DNA of 64,000 nt. It comes from Cinclus cinclus. Taxonomy: Eukaryota; Chordata; Aves; Passeriformes; Cinclidae. Below are positions 1 to 11,200 of this stretch, in pieces (positions within the stretch are counted from its first letter, which is position 1; each line of letters begins with the position of its first letter). Position numbers and translations under genes: made by a program. The stretch lies in assembly GCF_963662255.1 (NCBI RefSeq), contig NC_085072.1:7279001-7343000 (forward strand), written 5' to 3'. Under the pieces are notes generated by a model. The model saw nothing but the letters and a program-made list of their open reading frames with translations. It did not search any database and was not told where the DNA came from.

Positions 1-1280
1 GCTGCAATGAATGTGGTGTATTGAGATGGCTCCAGGTGTGCCAGATTCCACAACATCTGCCCTGTGCACCTGACCTTGTCGGGGTCGTTGTCATGTTGTC
101 CACCCCTCCCAAAGAGTATCTCCAGTACTGCCACTTCTCTCAGCTGTTGGATCCCCTCCTCAGCGGTTTTCCAGCGCATTCTATGGTGGTGCTCCTGCAT
201 TCTCTCTCTATGGACAAACCTCTCTCTTACACTCATTAAAAGCCGCTCCCAGAGGGAAAGGGGGCCTCGTTCCCTTACGAATATGTGATCCACACCTGAG
301 TCCTGGGTCAGGGGTCCCAAATTCCTTGCCTCAGTACCATCCAGCTGCACACCTGTACCCATAAGGTCCCAGACCCGCAGTAACCACGTTGTAAAAGCCT
401 CACGGCCCCTTCGTACAACATCTTTACGCAGATTACGGAGACTCTCGTATGACAGGGACTCCGTGACGATCTCAACCTCTGGCTCCCCTGCTGGTTGTGA
501 AGGCCCTGCTTTCTGATCCTTATTATCCAGGTGCTTTGTTTTCACCTTAGACTTTCTAGTTTCCACAGGGGCAACTACTGCTGGCTGTGAGTGCCCTTGC
601 AGTTCAGCTGGAACCTGGAGAGATGTAACATTTGTGGGTTCCACTGCTGCACCATCAGGTTCTCCCTCTTTAAGGCAGGGGGAGAGTTTCTCAAGAGCTG
701 GGGAAAGGTACTCCTTCAGCATTTGGCCCATCTCCTTCACTAGAAACCCCACCCACTCTGGATGGTTCCTTTCTGAGGTGAGCTCTGGGGCAGAGTCAGG
801 CTCAGGGGCAACATCCTTAACCTCTGGGGCAGAATCCTTAGTCTCTAGGGCAGAATCCTTAGTCTCTGGGGCAGGGGCAGGGTAAGGGTCAGGCTCTGGG
901 GCAGAATCCTTAGTCTCTGGGGCAGAGCCAGGCTCTGGGGCAGGGCCAGGCTCTGGGGCAGGATCCCTATTCCTTGGGGGACGTATCAGGGTCATCCAAG
1001 TCAATCTCCCCTCATCTTGGAATGTTAAATAGAACAGGTTTACAAGGCCTATTAGCAATGTCAGCCACTGTATGATATCATTACTACTTAGAAGAGATTT
1101 GAACCCCTCAAAAGCTGGTGGAGCAGACCCAAAAAACTGTATAAGAGGTTGGGACAAAATTTTCCCTGGTGTCATATCCTCACAGTATGTACCATTATTA
1201 AAGTAGCCCCAAAAACATACAGTTAGAGTGTGATAGCTCTGAATCCATGTGCCCACCTTCCAGAGGAAGTTAAAAATCCA
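1..1280 (-). CDS. ERV gag-like open frame, partial (runs off left edge)
   Basis: Read on the minus strand, one frame has no stop from 1280 down to base 1 (about 426 codons), bounded upstream by a TAA at 1281-1283. It lies on the internal side of a primer-binding site and LTR, the position of retroviral gag. The middle (about 780-970) is a proline/glutamate/serine-rich tract built from repeated 24-30-bp units with the core CTGCCCCAGAG. Downstream of it is a charged, helix-prone region. The first in-frame ATG is near 1170, so the natural start is unclear; a leader frame between 1297 and 1515 ends in a stop. I recognise the architecture and position, not a named family. The tract could be a later gag domain rather than matrix or capsid. 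No restored protein is given. Confidence 0.6.
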
Positions 1281-1506
1281 TTAATTTCTCATGTTATCAG
1301 CTCACAAAAGGAACTGGATAATAGTTACAGCAGCCTGAGTTATAGGACCCATGTTCAAGTAAGGGATTGCAAATGGGAGAGATAAAGCTGTGGCCACATG
1401 GAGCCCAAACCACGGTAAGCTGGACAACATGATGCCACCTAACACAAAACTGAGGTAACTCAAGAACTGTTATTCCTTTTTCACCCTTTTCTCTCAATGC
1501 CCTCGG

Positions 1507-1524
1507 GCCCCACATTGGGCGCCA
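1507..1524 (-). other. Retroviral primer-binding site, tRNA-Lys1,2-like
   Basis: On the minus strand the 18 bases read TGGCGCCCAATGTGGGGC, one mismatch from the known tRNA-Lys1,2 primer site. It sits five bases from the LTR edge at 1530. This fixes the element's orientation: LTR on the right, coding region to the left on the minus strand. Confidence 0.75.
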
Positions 1525-1529
1525 AAATC

Positions 1530-2220
1530 TGTCCTGGTTTGAAAGACAGGTGTTTGCTAAGGAAAGCAGAAGCTTCCTCTTGGACTGAAAGAAAATGTGA
1601 TTCTTCCGATTATTATAATTTTGGAATTAAGAGAGCTCTCAGGCAAAGATATGGGGGTAGGAATAACAGTTCTTTACTAGCATATCTAACAAGACAAACA
1701 AGAACAACACCAGCTATGAAATTACCCACAAACAGAGCAGTAACTCAGTCCCAGTGTTTTTTGGCTGCAGGCACCTTTTCCCTGAGCTGCAGTTCCCGGT
1801 GCTGGGGGCGGGCAGGTCCCGCAGAGCTGCAGGAGGGCTGGGGGTGATGGCAGCGCTGTCCCAGGGGGAGAGAGAGATGGAGAGAGAGCTCTCCGCTCAC
1901 GGTGTCGGTCCCGGTGATCAGCAGAGTGCTGGATGGTGGTAGTTCACAGCGAGAAGACAGCCGGGCAGGGTCCAATGGTGGTTTCCCGATGCTGGGATGG
2001 GACACAGACGGCGATCGTCCTTCTCGTCCGAACTCCGCGGGGGAAATGGGCCGAGGCCCAGCCTTCCGCTTCCTCTTCTGGCTGTTTGAATCTCGCGGGG
2101 TTCCCCTCTTCCCTCCCGTCCCCTCCCCCTTGTCACCAGGGCCCAGTCAACAGGTATCTTAGCACGACAATGGGGAAAATTCCACAGAGGGGAAAAAAAG
2201 GAAAGAACTAACCCTCAACA
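1530..2220 (-). mobile_element. 5' LTR of left-edge ERV
   Basis: The roughly 690-bp LTR begins with TG at 1530 beside the primer site and ends with CA near 2220 (or 2230). It is GC-rich in its middle (1790-2150), unlike its AT-richer flanks. The partner LTR lies outside the window, so a target duplication cannot be checked. Confidence 0.65.
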
Positions 2221-3059
2221 CCCATCAACAGAAGACATTTACCACAGAGAGAAGGATGATCACCCTTCTCAGATGGTAATAGAATATATATCTTGTATTG
2301 TAAACCAGGACAGAAACACATCCTTTAATTGCTCTTGATACTAGAAACAATCTGTGATACTCAAACTGGATCTTAAACCCACCCCCCCACGCCCCCATCC
2401 CCTTAGAACTCCAAAGTGCCTGAAGATCAGGATAAATGTTTAAGAAAATCATAGTTATATGGAAAATTGAGCCTGGCTATTGCTCTTGTATAATCTGCTT
2501 GCAAAGGAGCTTGTGAAAAAAAAAAAAGGAGTTTTAGTGTGTTTTTCTTCTCCCTCTTGAAAACAATGGGATAGGACATGGTGTTAATTTGTCTCAGGAC
2601 CTTGCAACTGGCACATGGAAATTCCCTTCTGCCTCCTGGTGTTTGGAGGTGCCTCCTTCTGTGCCCAGACAGAGCCTAGGAGCTGGCAGGGATACAGGGC
2701 AGCTGCACAGCAGGAAGTTGGGACAGCCTGGAGTACACCATGCCCTGACTGTGCCCAGGCATTTGCACAGAGTGAAGCCTGTGTTGGGGATGTACAGTCT
2801 GCCCCAAGAACAGTGGGAAAACTGACTTGATTCCACTGTAAAATATTTAATGAGGAGAGTGATTGAGGGAGATAGGAACTTGGGGTAGATCTTGACTGAC
2901 ATAAGAGAATTTAAAGGAGTAAAAATTTACAAAATTGTTTTTAGCGTAAGGAGAGTTAATGAGGGGTTTCTGCTGGGACGGCAAGAGGCCAGAGCCCAGA
3001 TGGTGCCATCAGGGTGAACCTCCTGAGGGGCTGCAGATTCCTCCTGAGGGATAGCTCTT
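2221..3059. other. Intergenic, no gene seen
   Basis: Contains a short A-tract near 2515-2527. I see no gene, splice-supported exon or recognisable repeat here. Confidence 0.5.
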
Positions 3060-3350
3060 ATCTCTGCTCTCTGTGACTAGGAACAGGACCCAAGGGAAGG
3101 GCTGGAGCTGTGTCAGGGCAGGCTCAGGCTGGATATCAGGAAAGGGTTCTTCCCCTGAGAGTGTTGGGCACTGCTCAGGTTCCCCAGGGGATGGGCACAG
3201 CCCCGAGGCTCCCAGAGCTCCAGGAGCGTTTGGACAATGCTGTCAGGGATGCACAGGGTGGGATTGTTGGGGTGTCTGTGCAGGGCAGGGGTTGGACTGG
3301 ATGATCCTTGTGGGTCACTTCCAGCTCAGAAGATTCCATGATTCTGCCAG
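3060..3350 (+). repeat. CR1 LINE 3' fragment
   Basis: Carries the CR1 3' coding-end pattern (CAGGCTGGATATCAGGAAA) and the untranslated tail ending in GATTCCATGATTCTG. It is 5' truncated. Confidence 0.8.
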
Positions 3351-3774
3351 CCTGCAGCTACACTCTCAGTAAAAAGCTGTGCCTCAGCAGTATTCCAGGG
3401 TGTTACTAGAGATGTTCTTTCTCCCAGAAATGTCATGTGCAGGGCTCAGCTCTGGGCTCGGTGACAGCTCAGGGTACAGAGATTCCCGGTCCTAACAGAG
3501 TGAGGGCTCCTCTGCTGCCCAGCTTTCTTTGGAGCAGACAGTGCTGATGAGCTGCCTGTGTGGATACATTTATTTTGTAGTAAGGGCAATATACAGGGAG
3601 AAGTTGGAAATAGCCGTTCTGCTTTACTAACCTCATCCTAGCCCAGGTAAATCAGTCTGCACAGGCACGTAAATACCCTCAGCAGGTAAAGAATCTGCAT
3701 TGTCTTTGAGCTTCGTCCCCAAAGAGCTTCAGCCCCTCTGCACCCCAAGACAGTGCCTCAAATCTGTGGGAGGA

Positions 3775-4566
3775 GAAGTCAGGAATTATGGAACGTCACA
3801 TTAAATGGACAGGCTGGATCCATAACTGAGGCTAACGGTGCGAGAGTCAACAAGACTAAGGCCAGGTTCTGCCCTTGGGTCACAATACTCCCATTGGAAT
3901 GCCCAAGCTGGGGAAGGAGTGGCTGGAAAACTAGGAAGGGATCTGGGAGCGCTAGTAACAGTACCTGGACATGAGCCCAGGTGGGCAAGTAAGCCAATGT
4001 CACCTGGGATGTCACAGCCATGATGTATCCAGAAGGCCCAGTGTGATGCCCTGTGCTGACACTGCTGGGGCACCTCCAGTCCTGGGCACATCTCTGGGCC
4101 TCTCCTGTCATGAGAGATGCTGAGGGGCTGGGGCATGTCCAGGGAAGGGAATGGAGATGGGGAAGGGGCTGGAGCACCCGGAGCAGCTGAGGGGCTCAGC
4201 CTGGAGAAAAGGAGGCTCAGGGGGGACCTTCTGGCTCTGTACAACTCCCTGACAGGAGGGGACAACCAGGGGAGGTCGGGCTCTGCTGCCAGGCAGCAAG
4301 GGCCATAACAAGAGGAAACAGCATCAAGCTGGGCCAGTGAAAGTTCAGGTTGGTTATTGGGAAAAAGTTACTCCTGGAAAGAGTTGTCCAGCACTGGCAA
4401 GGGCTGCCCAGGGCAGAGATGGAGTCATCATCCCTGGAGGAATTTAAAAGCTGTGGATATGGCACCCGGGGATGTGTTTTAATGGTGGCCTTGGCAGTGC
4501 CAGAGGAATAGATAGACTTAATGATCTTAGAGGGCTTTTCCAACTTAAATGATCCTATGACATCCT
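3775..4566 (+). repeat. CR1 LINE fragment with end of reverse transcriptase frame
   Basis: A longer CR1 copy covering the last part of the reverse-transcriptase frame (GGAGAAAAGGAGGCTCAGG near 4203) through the 3' tail (GAGGGCTTTTCCAAC near 4530). The coding frame is broken. Confidence 0.8.
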
Positions 4567-6464
4567 ATGGTTGCACCAACCCCTCTCCAGCCATGTATTA
4601 GGCATTGCACCAGCAGGATACTGGGATGTGTGTCCACAATGAAATGGCAAGTCTCTGTGTTCTGTTCCCTTTCTTAGGTGAAAGCCGTGGTCTTAGGCAC
4701 TGGTTTTAGTTGCATTCACTTCATCTCTTGAAAGCTCTTCAGTTCAAGTTAAATGGTTGTGTAGACAACTCCTAAAATAAAAAAGCCTTAAACATCAGTT
4801 TTCTTTCATTTCTACCTCCCCACCACACACAAGCTTCACTCCTTAAACCACTCGGAATGCAGGAAAAACATTGTGGGGTAAGCCAACAGTCTAATCTTGT
4901 GTCTAGTCAGCATGAGTGACAAACAGAAGGTGCTAAGAAGAATAAACAAGTCAAGAGGTACAGAAGTGCCTCACATCTTGCTTATTTTCCTTTCTATCTC
5001 AGAGGGTCAGAAAAATGAAGCGAACATGGAGTTTCAGCAGAAAAATGGCCTTGGATTCCCCTTAAGTGATATGTCCTCTGATGCCCTTTTTCTCAGGTAT
5101 GTGGAATGGGGTTGGTTGGTTGGTTGGTTGGTTGGTTGGTTGGTTTGCAGGAGGAAAATCTGTTAGCTCAGAAATAAAATTAGGCACTATGAATATTTAA
5201 ATGTGAAAGGAAAAGTATATTCAGACTGACTCCTTGGAGCTGGGAATTACATACCCAGGTACATAACATTTATAACAGAGAATGAAATTCAGAATCTACA
5301 TTTCTCTTTCAAATTCCCAAAACACTCATACTAGAGATGGGATTGTGAAGTTACAGTCATTGCTGCACTGCAGTCTTAAAATTGTGATCAGATGGCAAAC
5401 TTTATATTTAACTTAAAAACGGGCAAGAAATCAGGCAACTTGAATCTTGTCAATCTGTTTTTACTCACTGTATATCCTGTTAAACACCTTTATCTGCTGC
5501 CAACCAGCTTTCTCACAAGCAGATGAACCTTCACCTCTACAAGGCTATAGTTGTCCATTCTACGCAAGGGTTGTGAAGACTGACTAGCTCTGATCTCTTG
5601 CAAGATTCACCCACTTTTGCTTCAACTTTTTTCTTGCCATGAGACTTTCTAGTCTCAGTACTTCCTCTTTCTTCCTTTCCTCTTCCTCCTTTCAGCCTCT
5701 CCAACCCAGGCCATGCCCTTCTAAAACCTCTCAATACTTCCTTCTAGTTTTTTAACATTATTTTGTTTTTCTCACATGCAGATCTTTGCCTGGATGCCCT
5801 TGGATGCACACTCTCAATTATTTGCTCTTCACCTTTGTCCTTTTTCATCTTCCATTTACAGTCTCCCGTTTTAAGTAGGTTGAAACACTTTTTCTCTTCT
5901 TCTCTCCTGTGACCATTAGGAGACATTCTTTCTTTGTGAGGGTGACTGGCACTGGTCCTCCCAGACTGCCCAGAAAGGTTTTGTTATCTCCATCCTTGGG
6001 GTGTCATCCTGCACTACTCTGGTGGCCCTGCTTGAGCAGGAGGATGGCCCAGGTGATTTCCAGAGTTCCTTCCCCCCTTCAGCCATTCTGGGATGCTGAA
6101 ATAGCTCTGGTTGTGTTTGAAGTTAGTAGCAAATTGTTTTTGCAGCAAAAGTAGGGAGGAATCACAGTTCTCTTTGTGTGAGCTCACCAGGGTGGCCCTT
6201 CTTGCTCTTAGAGAACTGGAGTGAGATACAGATTTGCTGTCAGACTGGGATTTAGGGAACTGGACAGTATGAGTACAGAATCATCATTTCACTGCACTGC
6301 ACATGGATCTTTTCCTCCCACCTGTAAAACAGCAACTACTGTGAGCAACCCTTGAGTTGGTAGCAGTGAGCTCAGATAGCTGAGAGGTCAGACTGGAAGC
6401 CAGGCTGGATGGAGCTCAGAAATCTGCTCTAGTGAAAGGTGCCCCCATGCTGCCAATATTAGTA
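4567..6464. other. Intergenic; only a (GGTT)n run noted
   Basis: A (GGTT)n microsatellite occupies about 5112-5145. I see no gene or clear transposon. The frame over 4897-5166 simply runs into the microsatellite. Confidence 0.5.
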
Positions 6465-7205
6465 TTGTTATTATTGTTACTACAATCCGTGGGAAAGTTC
6501 TGATTCATTCTCCACAAAAGAATTTGGTTTATGTTCTCAGGTCTCCATCGGTGATATCTTCCAAAAGTTAACTTTACAGCAAAGAATAAATAGATCTAAA
6601 CATTACTTCAGCTTTTATTTAATCCAAAATATATGGGTTCTTTTACATTTTCACTGACATTTCATCCTAAACATTAATAAATTAAAAAAATAATAATTTT
6701 TAAAATCTGTTGCACAATGGCAAAGTCATTTTCTGGCCCACTCTGTGAGGTACCTCAGCATAGGCTTGTCCTTGGCAATACCCAAATCTAGACAGAATGG
6801 GAGGAAGAGAAGTGGGGAAATGGAGCTGTTCACTCAACATTAACACAGTGAGCCCAGGAAACTCCCCAGTGCTTTGAGTCAACCCACCAACCCATTATGG
6901 AGAGACAAGAAAATGAAACTCCGAAGCAAAGAGGACTCAGAGGAAAAAATAAAACTTATGTGTGTTCAGCTATAGGATGGCAGGGTTAGATGGGATATTG
7001 GGATATTCCTCCCTGTGAGAGTGAGGAGGCCGTGGCACAGATTGCCCAGAGAAGCTGTGGCTGCCCCATCCTTGGAAGTGCCCAAGGCCAGGTTGAGCAG
7101 TGTTTGGAGCAAGCTGGTCTAGTGGAAGGTAGTGGAAGGTGTCCCTGCCCATGATAGGAAGTGGAACAAGATGGGGTTTAAATTCCCTTCCAGCCCTGGG
7201 ACTCT
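6465..7205 (+). repeat. Dispersed ~720-bp repeat, copy A (ends in CR1)
   Basis: Matches 57485-58195 in direct orientation over almost its whole length. Shared blocks include CACTGACATTTCATCCTAAA and TACCCAAATCTAGACAGAAT. The first ~500 bp is not recognisable CR1; the last ~235 bp (from about 6970) is a CR1 3' end. The copies differ by scattered substitutions and small indels. It may be a segmental duplication or a CR1 retrocopy that carried upstream sequence. Confidence 0.75.
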
Positions 7206-7544
7206 GTAACAGATGTCACACAGTCTGACAGGGAATAATTGAGGGCAGGTATTAAAGTAATTTTGGGTCATTTCCTCCACATCTATCCAGCCAAGTATTA
7301 ATAGAAGCTGGAGGCTCCACCATAGCCACCATCAGTTGCAGTGTCAGTGTTGGGACACGTTCTCTGTCAGCTCAATCTCTTGACCTCGTGTTATGACACA
7401 AGGCTGAGAAGAAAATTGGGTCGCTTACTCACAGTGACCCACTTGACCCTTTTCTGGCAGCAACAAATCCAAGCCACGTAGTAAAATGACAGTACTGCTT
7501 TCTAATGATCCTCTAAGAATTTCAGAAATTAACATTTCCAGATT
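7206..7544. other. Intergenic, nothing recognised
   Basis: No gene or repeat recognised between the dispersed repeat and the solo LTR. Confidence 0.45.
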
Positions 7545-7550
7545 TAATTC

Positions 7551-7868
7551 TGTCGGATTTCCCCTGGTCTCTCTGACCTGCCTCGGCTAGCTCGGGGTCA
7601 GAGAGATAGGGGATTTTTATCCAGCATGGGCAAAGGCAAAAGTTTATTGTCCTGAGGAGTTCCAGGGAGAAGAGCGAGAGCATGGCAAACGTGGGGTATT
7701 TTCAACCCCAACTCAGGGTCGGAGGAACCCTGTGTCACAGCCACTCAGGGCTGGCCAGGGGGAAAAGGGAGGGGTTAAGGGAAGGGGAGAACCACGCTAC
7801 AAACCAAGAGGGGAAACAGAACAAACCATCCTCAGTGCAACACAAAACCATAAATGTGCATTACAACA
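7551..7868 (-). mobile_element. Solo LTR (318 bp) with 6-bp target duplication
   Basis: The element runs TG (7551) to CA (7868) and is flanked by identical TAATTC copies at 7545-7550 and 7869-7874. A minus-strand AATAAA signal (complement of 7643-7648) sets the orientation. Six-base duplications are typical of beta- and alpharetrovirus-like ERVs. It lies about 240 bp upstream of the first DRAM2 coding exon, antisense to it. Confidence 0.75.
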
Positions 7869-8136
7869 TAATTCTGCTTATCTATGATTTATTCTGTCAT
7901 AAGTCAGTGTTCACTTTGGGTTTGCAGGAGATGACTCAGAGCAATATCAAATATCAAACTGCTGTATGGGAAGTAGTCTGCCTCAAGGAAAGCAAAATTT
8001 CAGAGTCCTCCTAGTAAAATCCTAGTCAACCTTTGAGAATCTCAGTAAATTTGATAATCTCAGTAAACGTTTGAGAACTCAGTAAACCTTTGCATTTGGT
8101 TCTTCACAGTATCTGGAGGCAGAAGTCAGCCCTGAA

Positions 8137-8267
8137 ATGTGGTGGTTCCAGCAAGGCCTTTCATTCCTGCCCGTGGCACTGGTTGTGTGGTCAGCAGCAT
8201 CGTTTGTGTTTTCCTACATTACTGCAATTGTCCTACACCACGTTGACCCTTTGGTGCCCTACATCAG
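8137..8267 (+). CDS. DRAM2: DRAM2 coding exon 1
   Basis: Starts at the ATG of MWWFQQG. The exon itself begins at about 8110 after a TTCACAG acceptor, so 27 bases of 5' untranslated sequence precede the start. It encodes the first membrane span and ends in phase 2 before GTCAGT. Confidence 0.93.
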
Positions 8268-11200
8268 GTCAGTGATGTCCACCCTGTGTCAGACCACTGA
8301 ACTGACCCCACTCCTGTGAATTCTTCCCAAATCCAGACTTAAATAGCAGCTCTTACCCAACAGCTCCAGTTCTAAAGTTACTGTTTATAGCCATTATATA
8401 CATATAGTTATAGGTGATATTAAACTGACAGAGGGAAAATTCAGGTTAAATGCCAGAAAGAAATTCCTTCCCTGTGAGGGTGGTGAGGCCCTGGCACAGG
8501 TTGCCCAGAGAAGCTGTGGCTGCCCCATCCCTGACAGTGCCCAAGGCCAGGTTGGACAGGGCTTGGAGCAACCTGGGATGGTGGAAGGTGTCCCTGGTTG
8601 GAATGAGATAGTTGAGATGAGCTTTAAGGTCCTTCCCAACCCAACCCAACCCAACCCAACCCAACCCAACCCAACCCATTCTGGGATTTGTGTGTTACTC
8701 TAAAGGTATCTGATTTTGTGCAAAACTCTTAAGTTTTGTCTCTGTGAACATACCCTTAAAATGATGTGGTGCCTCACCACACCCCTGGTCAGATTTAAGC
8801 CACTCATTGCCACCAGGTTTGTTGCACCAGTAAATCCACACTAAAATCTACAGTGCCAACTTTTTTCCATCAAGGCTGATATATATTACTCAAGTTTTGC
8901 TCTTTCAGTTTTCTATGTTCTTCATTTTCCGGTTTTAAATTCCTTTTTATTCACCTGTTATGGCATCAAGATTGATAGGAAAGGAGCAGTTACTCTGAAC
9001 TTGATAATTCCCTGCTCCAAGGCTAGCTTTTCTTTACCATGGTGATTTCTGCAGCTCTAAAACCAGCACAGCATAGTTTGAGTAATGAAAAATTCAGTGA
9101 AAAACATCTGGGAGGGGCTTTTTTTACATGTCCTTTGTAGACTGAAATAAGTAAAATTTTGTTGGAAGTATTTTTAATATAGATATAAAACAGGATATGT
9201 GTCACTCGATTTATCTTTTCCAGTGATACAGGGACAATACCACCTGAAAGATGCTTATTTGGGATCATGTTAAATGTTTCAACTTTCTTGGGTGAGTACA
9301 GAAAGCCGTCCTTGGTGAGCTGCAGGCAGTTCTGGAATGCAACAGCTTTAAACAAGTTCACTTCCTTCTCCAGATCATTAAACAGCCCAGAATTCTTACT
9401 CAAAAACTAAATACTGAGCAATAAATCTCAATTCTCTCAAGCAATTCAAAGTGTGTGTCAGGGATGTTATCCACAAATTGCCAGTATGGCAATTGCAGAT
9501 TCCAGAAGTGCAAAAAATGGATTAAAAAATCTAACAAAAAAGTAAAGGCAATAAAAATGCAAATTCAAGGCAGTTACCTTACCTGCGCTGCAGCAATGGA
9601 GGGGGAAAAGCAACATAATATAGCTTTAAAATTAAATAGATCAGAAAAATCTATTAATTTGACTTGTTTGTCATTATATTACTTCAATTTTCACTTCCAG
9701 CTTTTCAGCTTTCCTATTTCACTATGCCCTTTTTAAAAAACTTGTGTTTTGAGAGTTGCCTCTGTTAGCATCTTCCCAAGTAATCAAGGACACTGCTCTC
9801 CAGCAGGAATCTTACTGCCTGTGGATCTCTTTGGCAGGGATGGCCACCATGTACGTGCGATACAAGCAGGTGTCTGTCCTGAGCCCAGAGAAACCCAAGA
9901 TCCTCAGGCTGAATAAGCTGGGCCTCAGGCTGGGCTGGATGAGTTGCTTTGGACTCTGCATTATTGCCAATTTCCAGGTTTGTGCTCCACCTGCTCTGCT
10001 CTGCTTCTACCAGAGCTGTGTCTGTTCTGAGCTACCTGATAAACTGGGCATTTAGAGAAAGCAACTTTGCATGGCAAACTGCTTTTATTGCCAAATTCTT
10101 TACAGAGAACGGTTAAAATATAAAGTTTGGCTTATAATTTGTTAGTTATTCCTTATTTGCTTTAGGACTTGTGAGCAGCTGTTCATGACGTATCAAAACA
10201 TTCACAACCACCAAGCATTACAAACACCACACTTGGATCTCCTTCCAGGCGGGTTAAAAGCCTGAGATCCAGACTGAAAGCCACAACTTTCAGGAATCAG
10301 GAGAATCATTTATCAAATAGTAAAAACTTGTTACAGCTAGGAGTAAAGCCAACAAAACCACCCAACCCCACAAGTCCAGCTCTGGAAAACCTGCCCTCTC
10401 ACACAGATTTTTCTTAAAACCTTCTAAAATTCTTGAAAATTCTGCAACATTAATTCTTCTGATTTTCTCCATCCCAACTCTCTATTGTTTTCTCTCCCCA
10501 AAACTTTCCACTCCAAAAAAACCCCAAATCTGATATTCTCACCCATCACACCATGAGCAGGTCCCCATCAATGGCTTTATTTTCCAGGTGAGTGTATAAT
10601 TGCCAGCCTTATTACATTAATTACCTGATGGATTTTGGGGCTCTGCTGTGGTGCCTGTAGCCACCACAACCTGTGGTGTCACCTTGGGCTCCTGCTGGAT
10701 TAAGGACAGGGAAAACCAAAGAGGAAAAGCTCATGGGAAACTCCACCTTTTCCCTAGCACAGGTCCTCAAGTGCTTCAGCAGCCCCTGTCTTAGAAACCT
10801 CAGCACTTTAATTCTGGGCATTTTTTCTTTTGGAGGCCTCAGTCTGTTTACTATTTTCTGGAGCCCTCAGATGGGAGCCTCCCATTCCACACCCACCAAG
10901 AAGAATCCTCCAAGGTCTGCTCAACTCCATGATTTCCCTCCACTGCCCTCAAAAAAGGTTTTTCCACTTTCTTTGTATTGCACAACAATCAAAACCCAGG
11001 AGGTGAATGTTAATTTGATAACAGTTTGTGTATCATTTAATCTTGAGCAAAACATAAGTTGGAAGTGATGCACCTGCATATTACCCTGAAATCCACTGGT
11101 GATTGAAGACCCCAAAGTGTGAAAATAGAGAATTTCTCTCTGCTGACACCTCCCTGCACAGCACATGATTTTGGGGCATACACCTTTGCAACCTGCTTAT

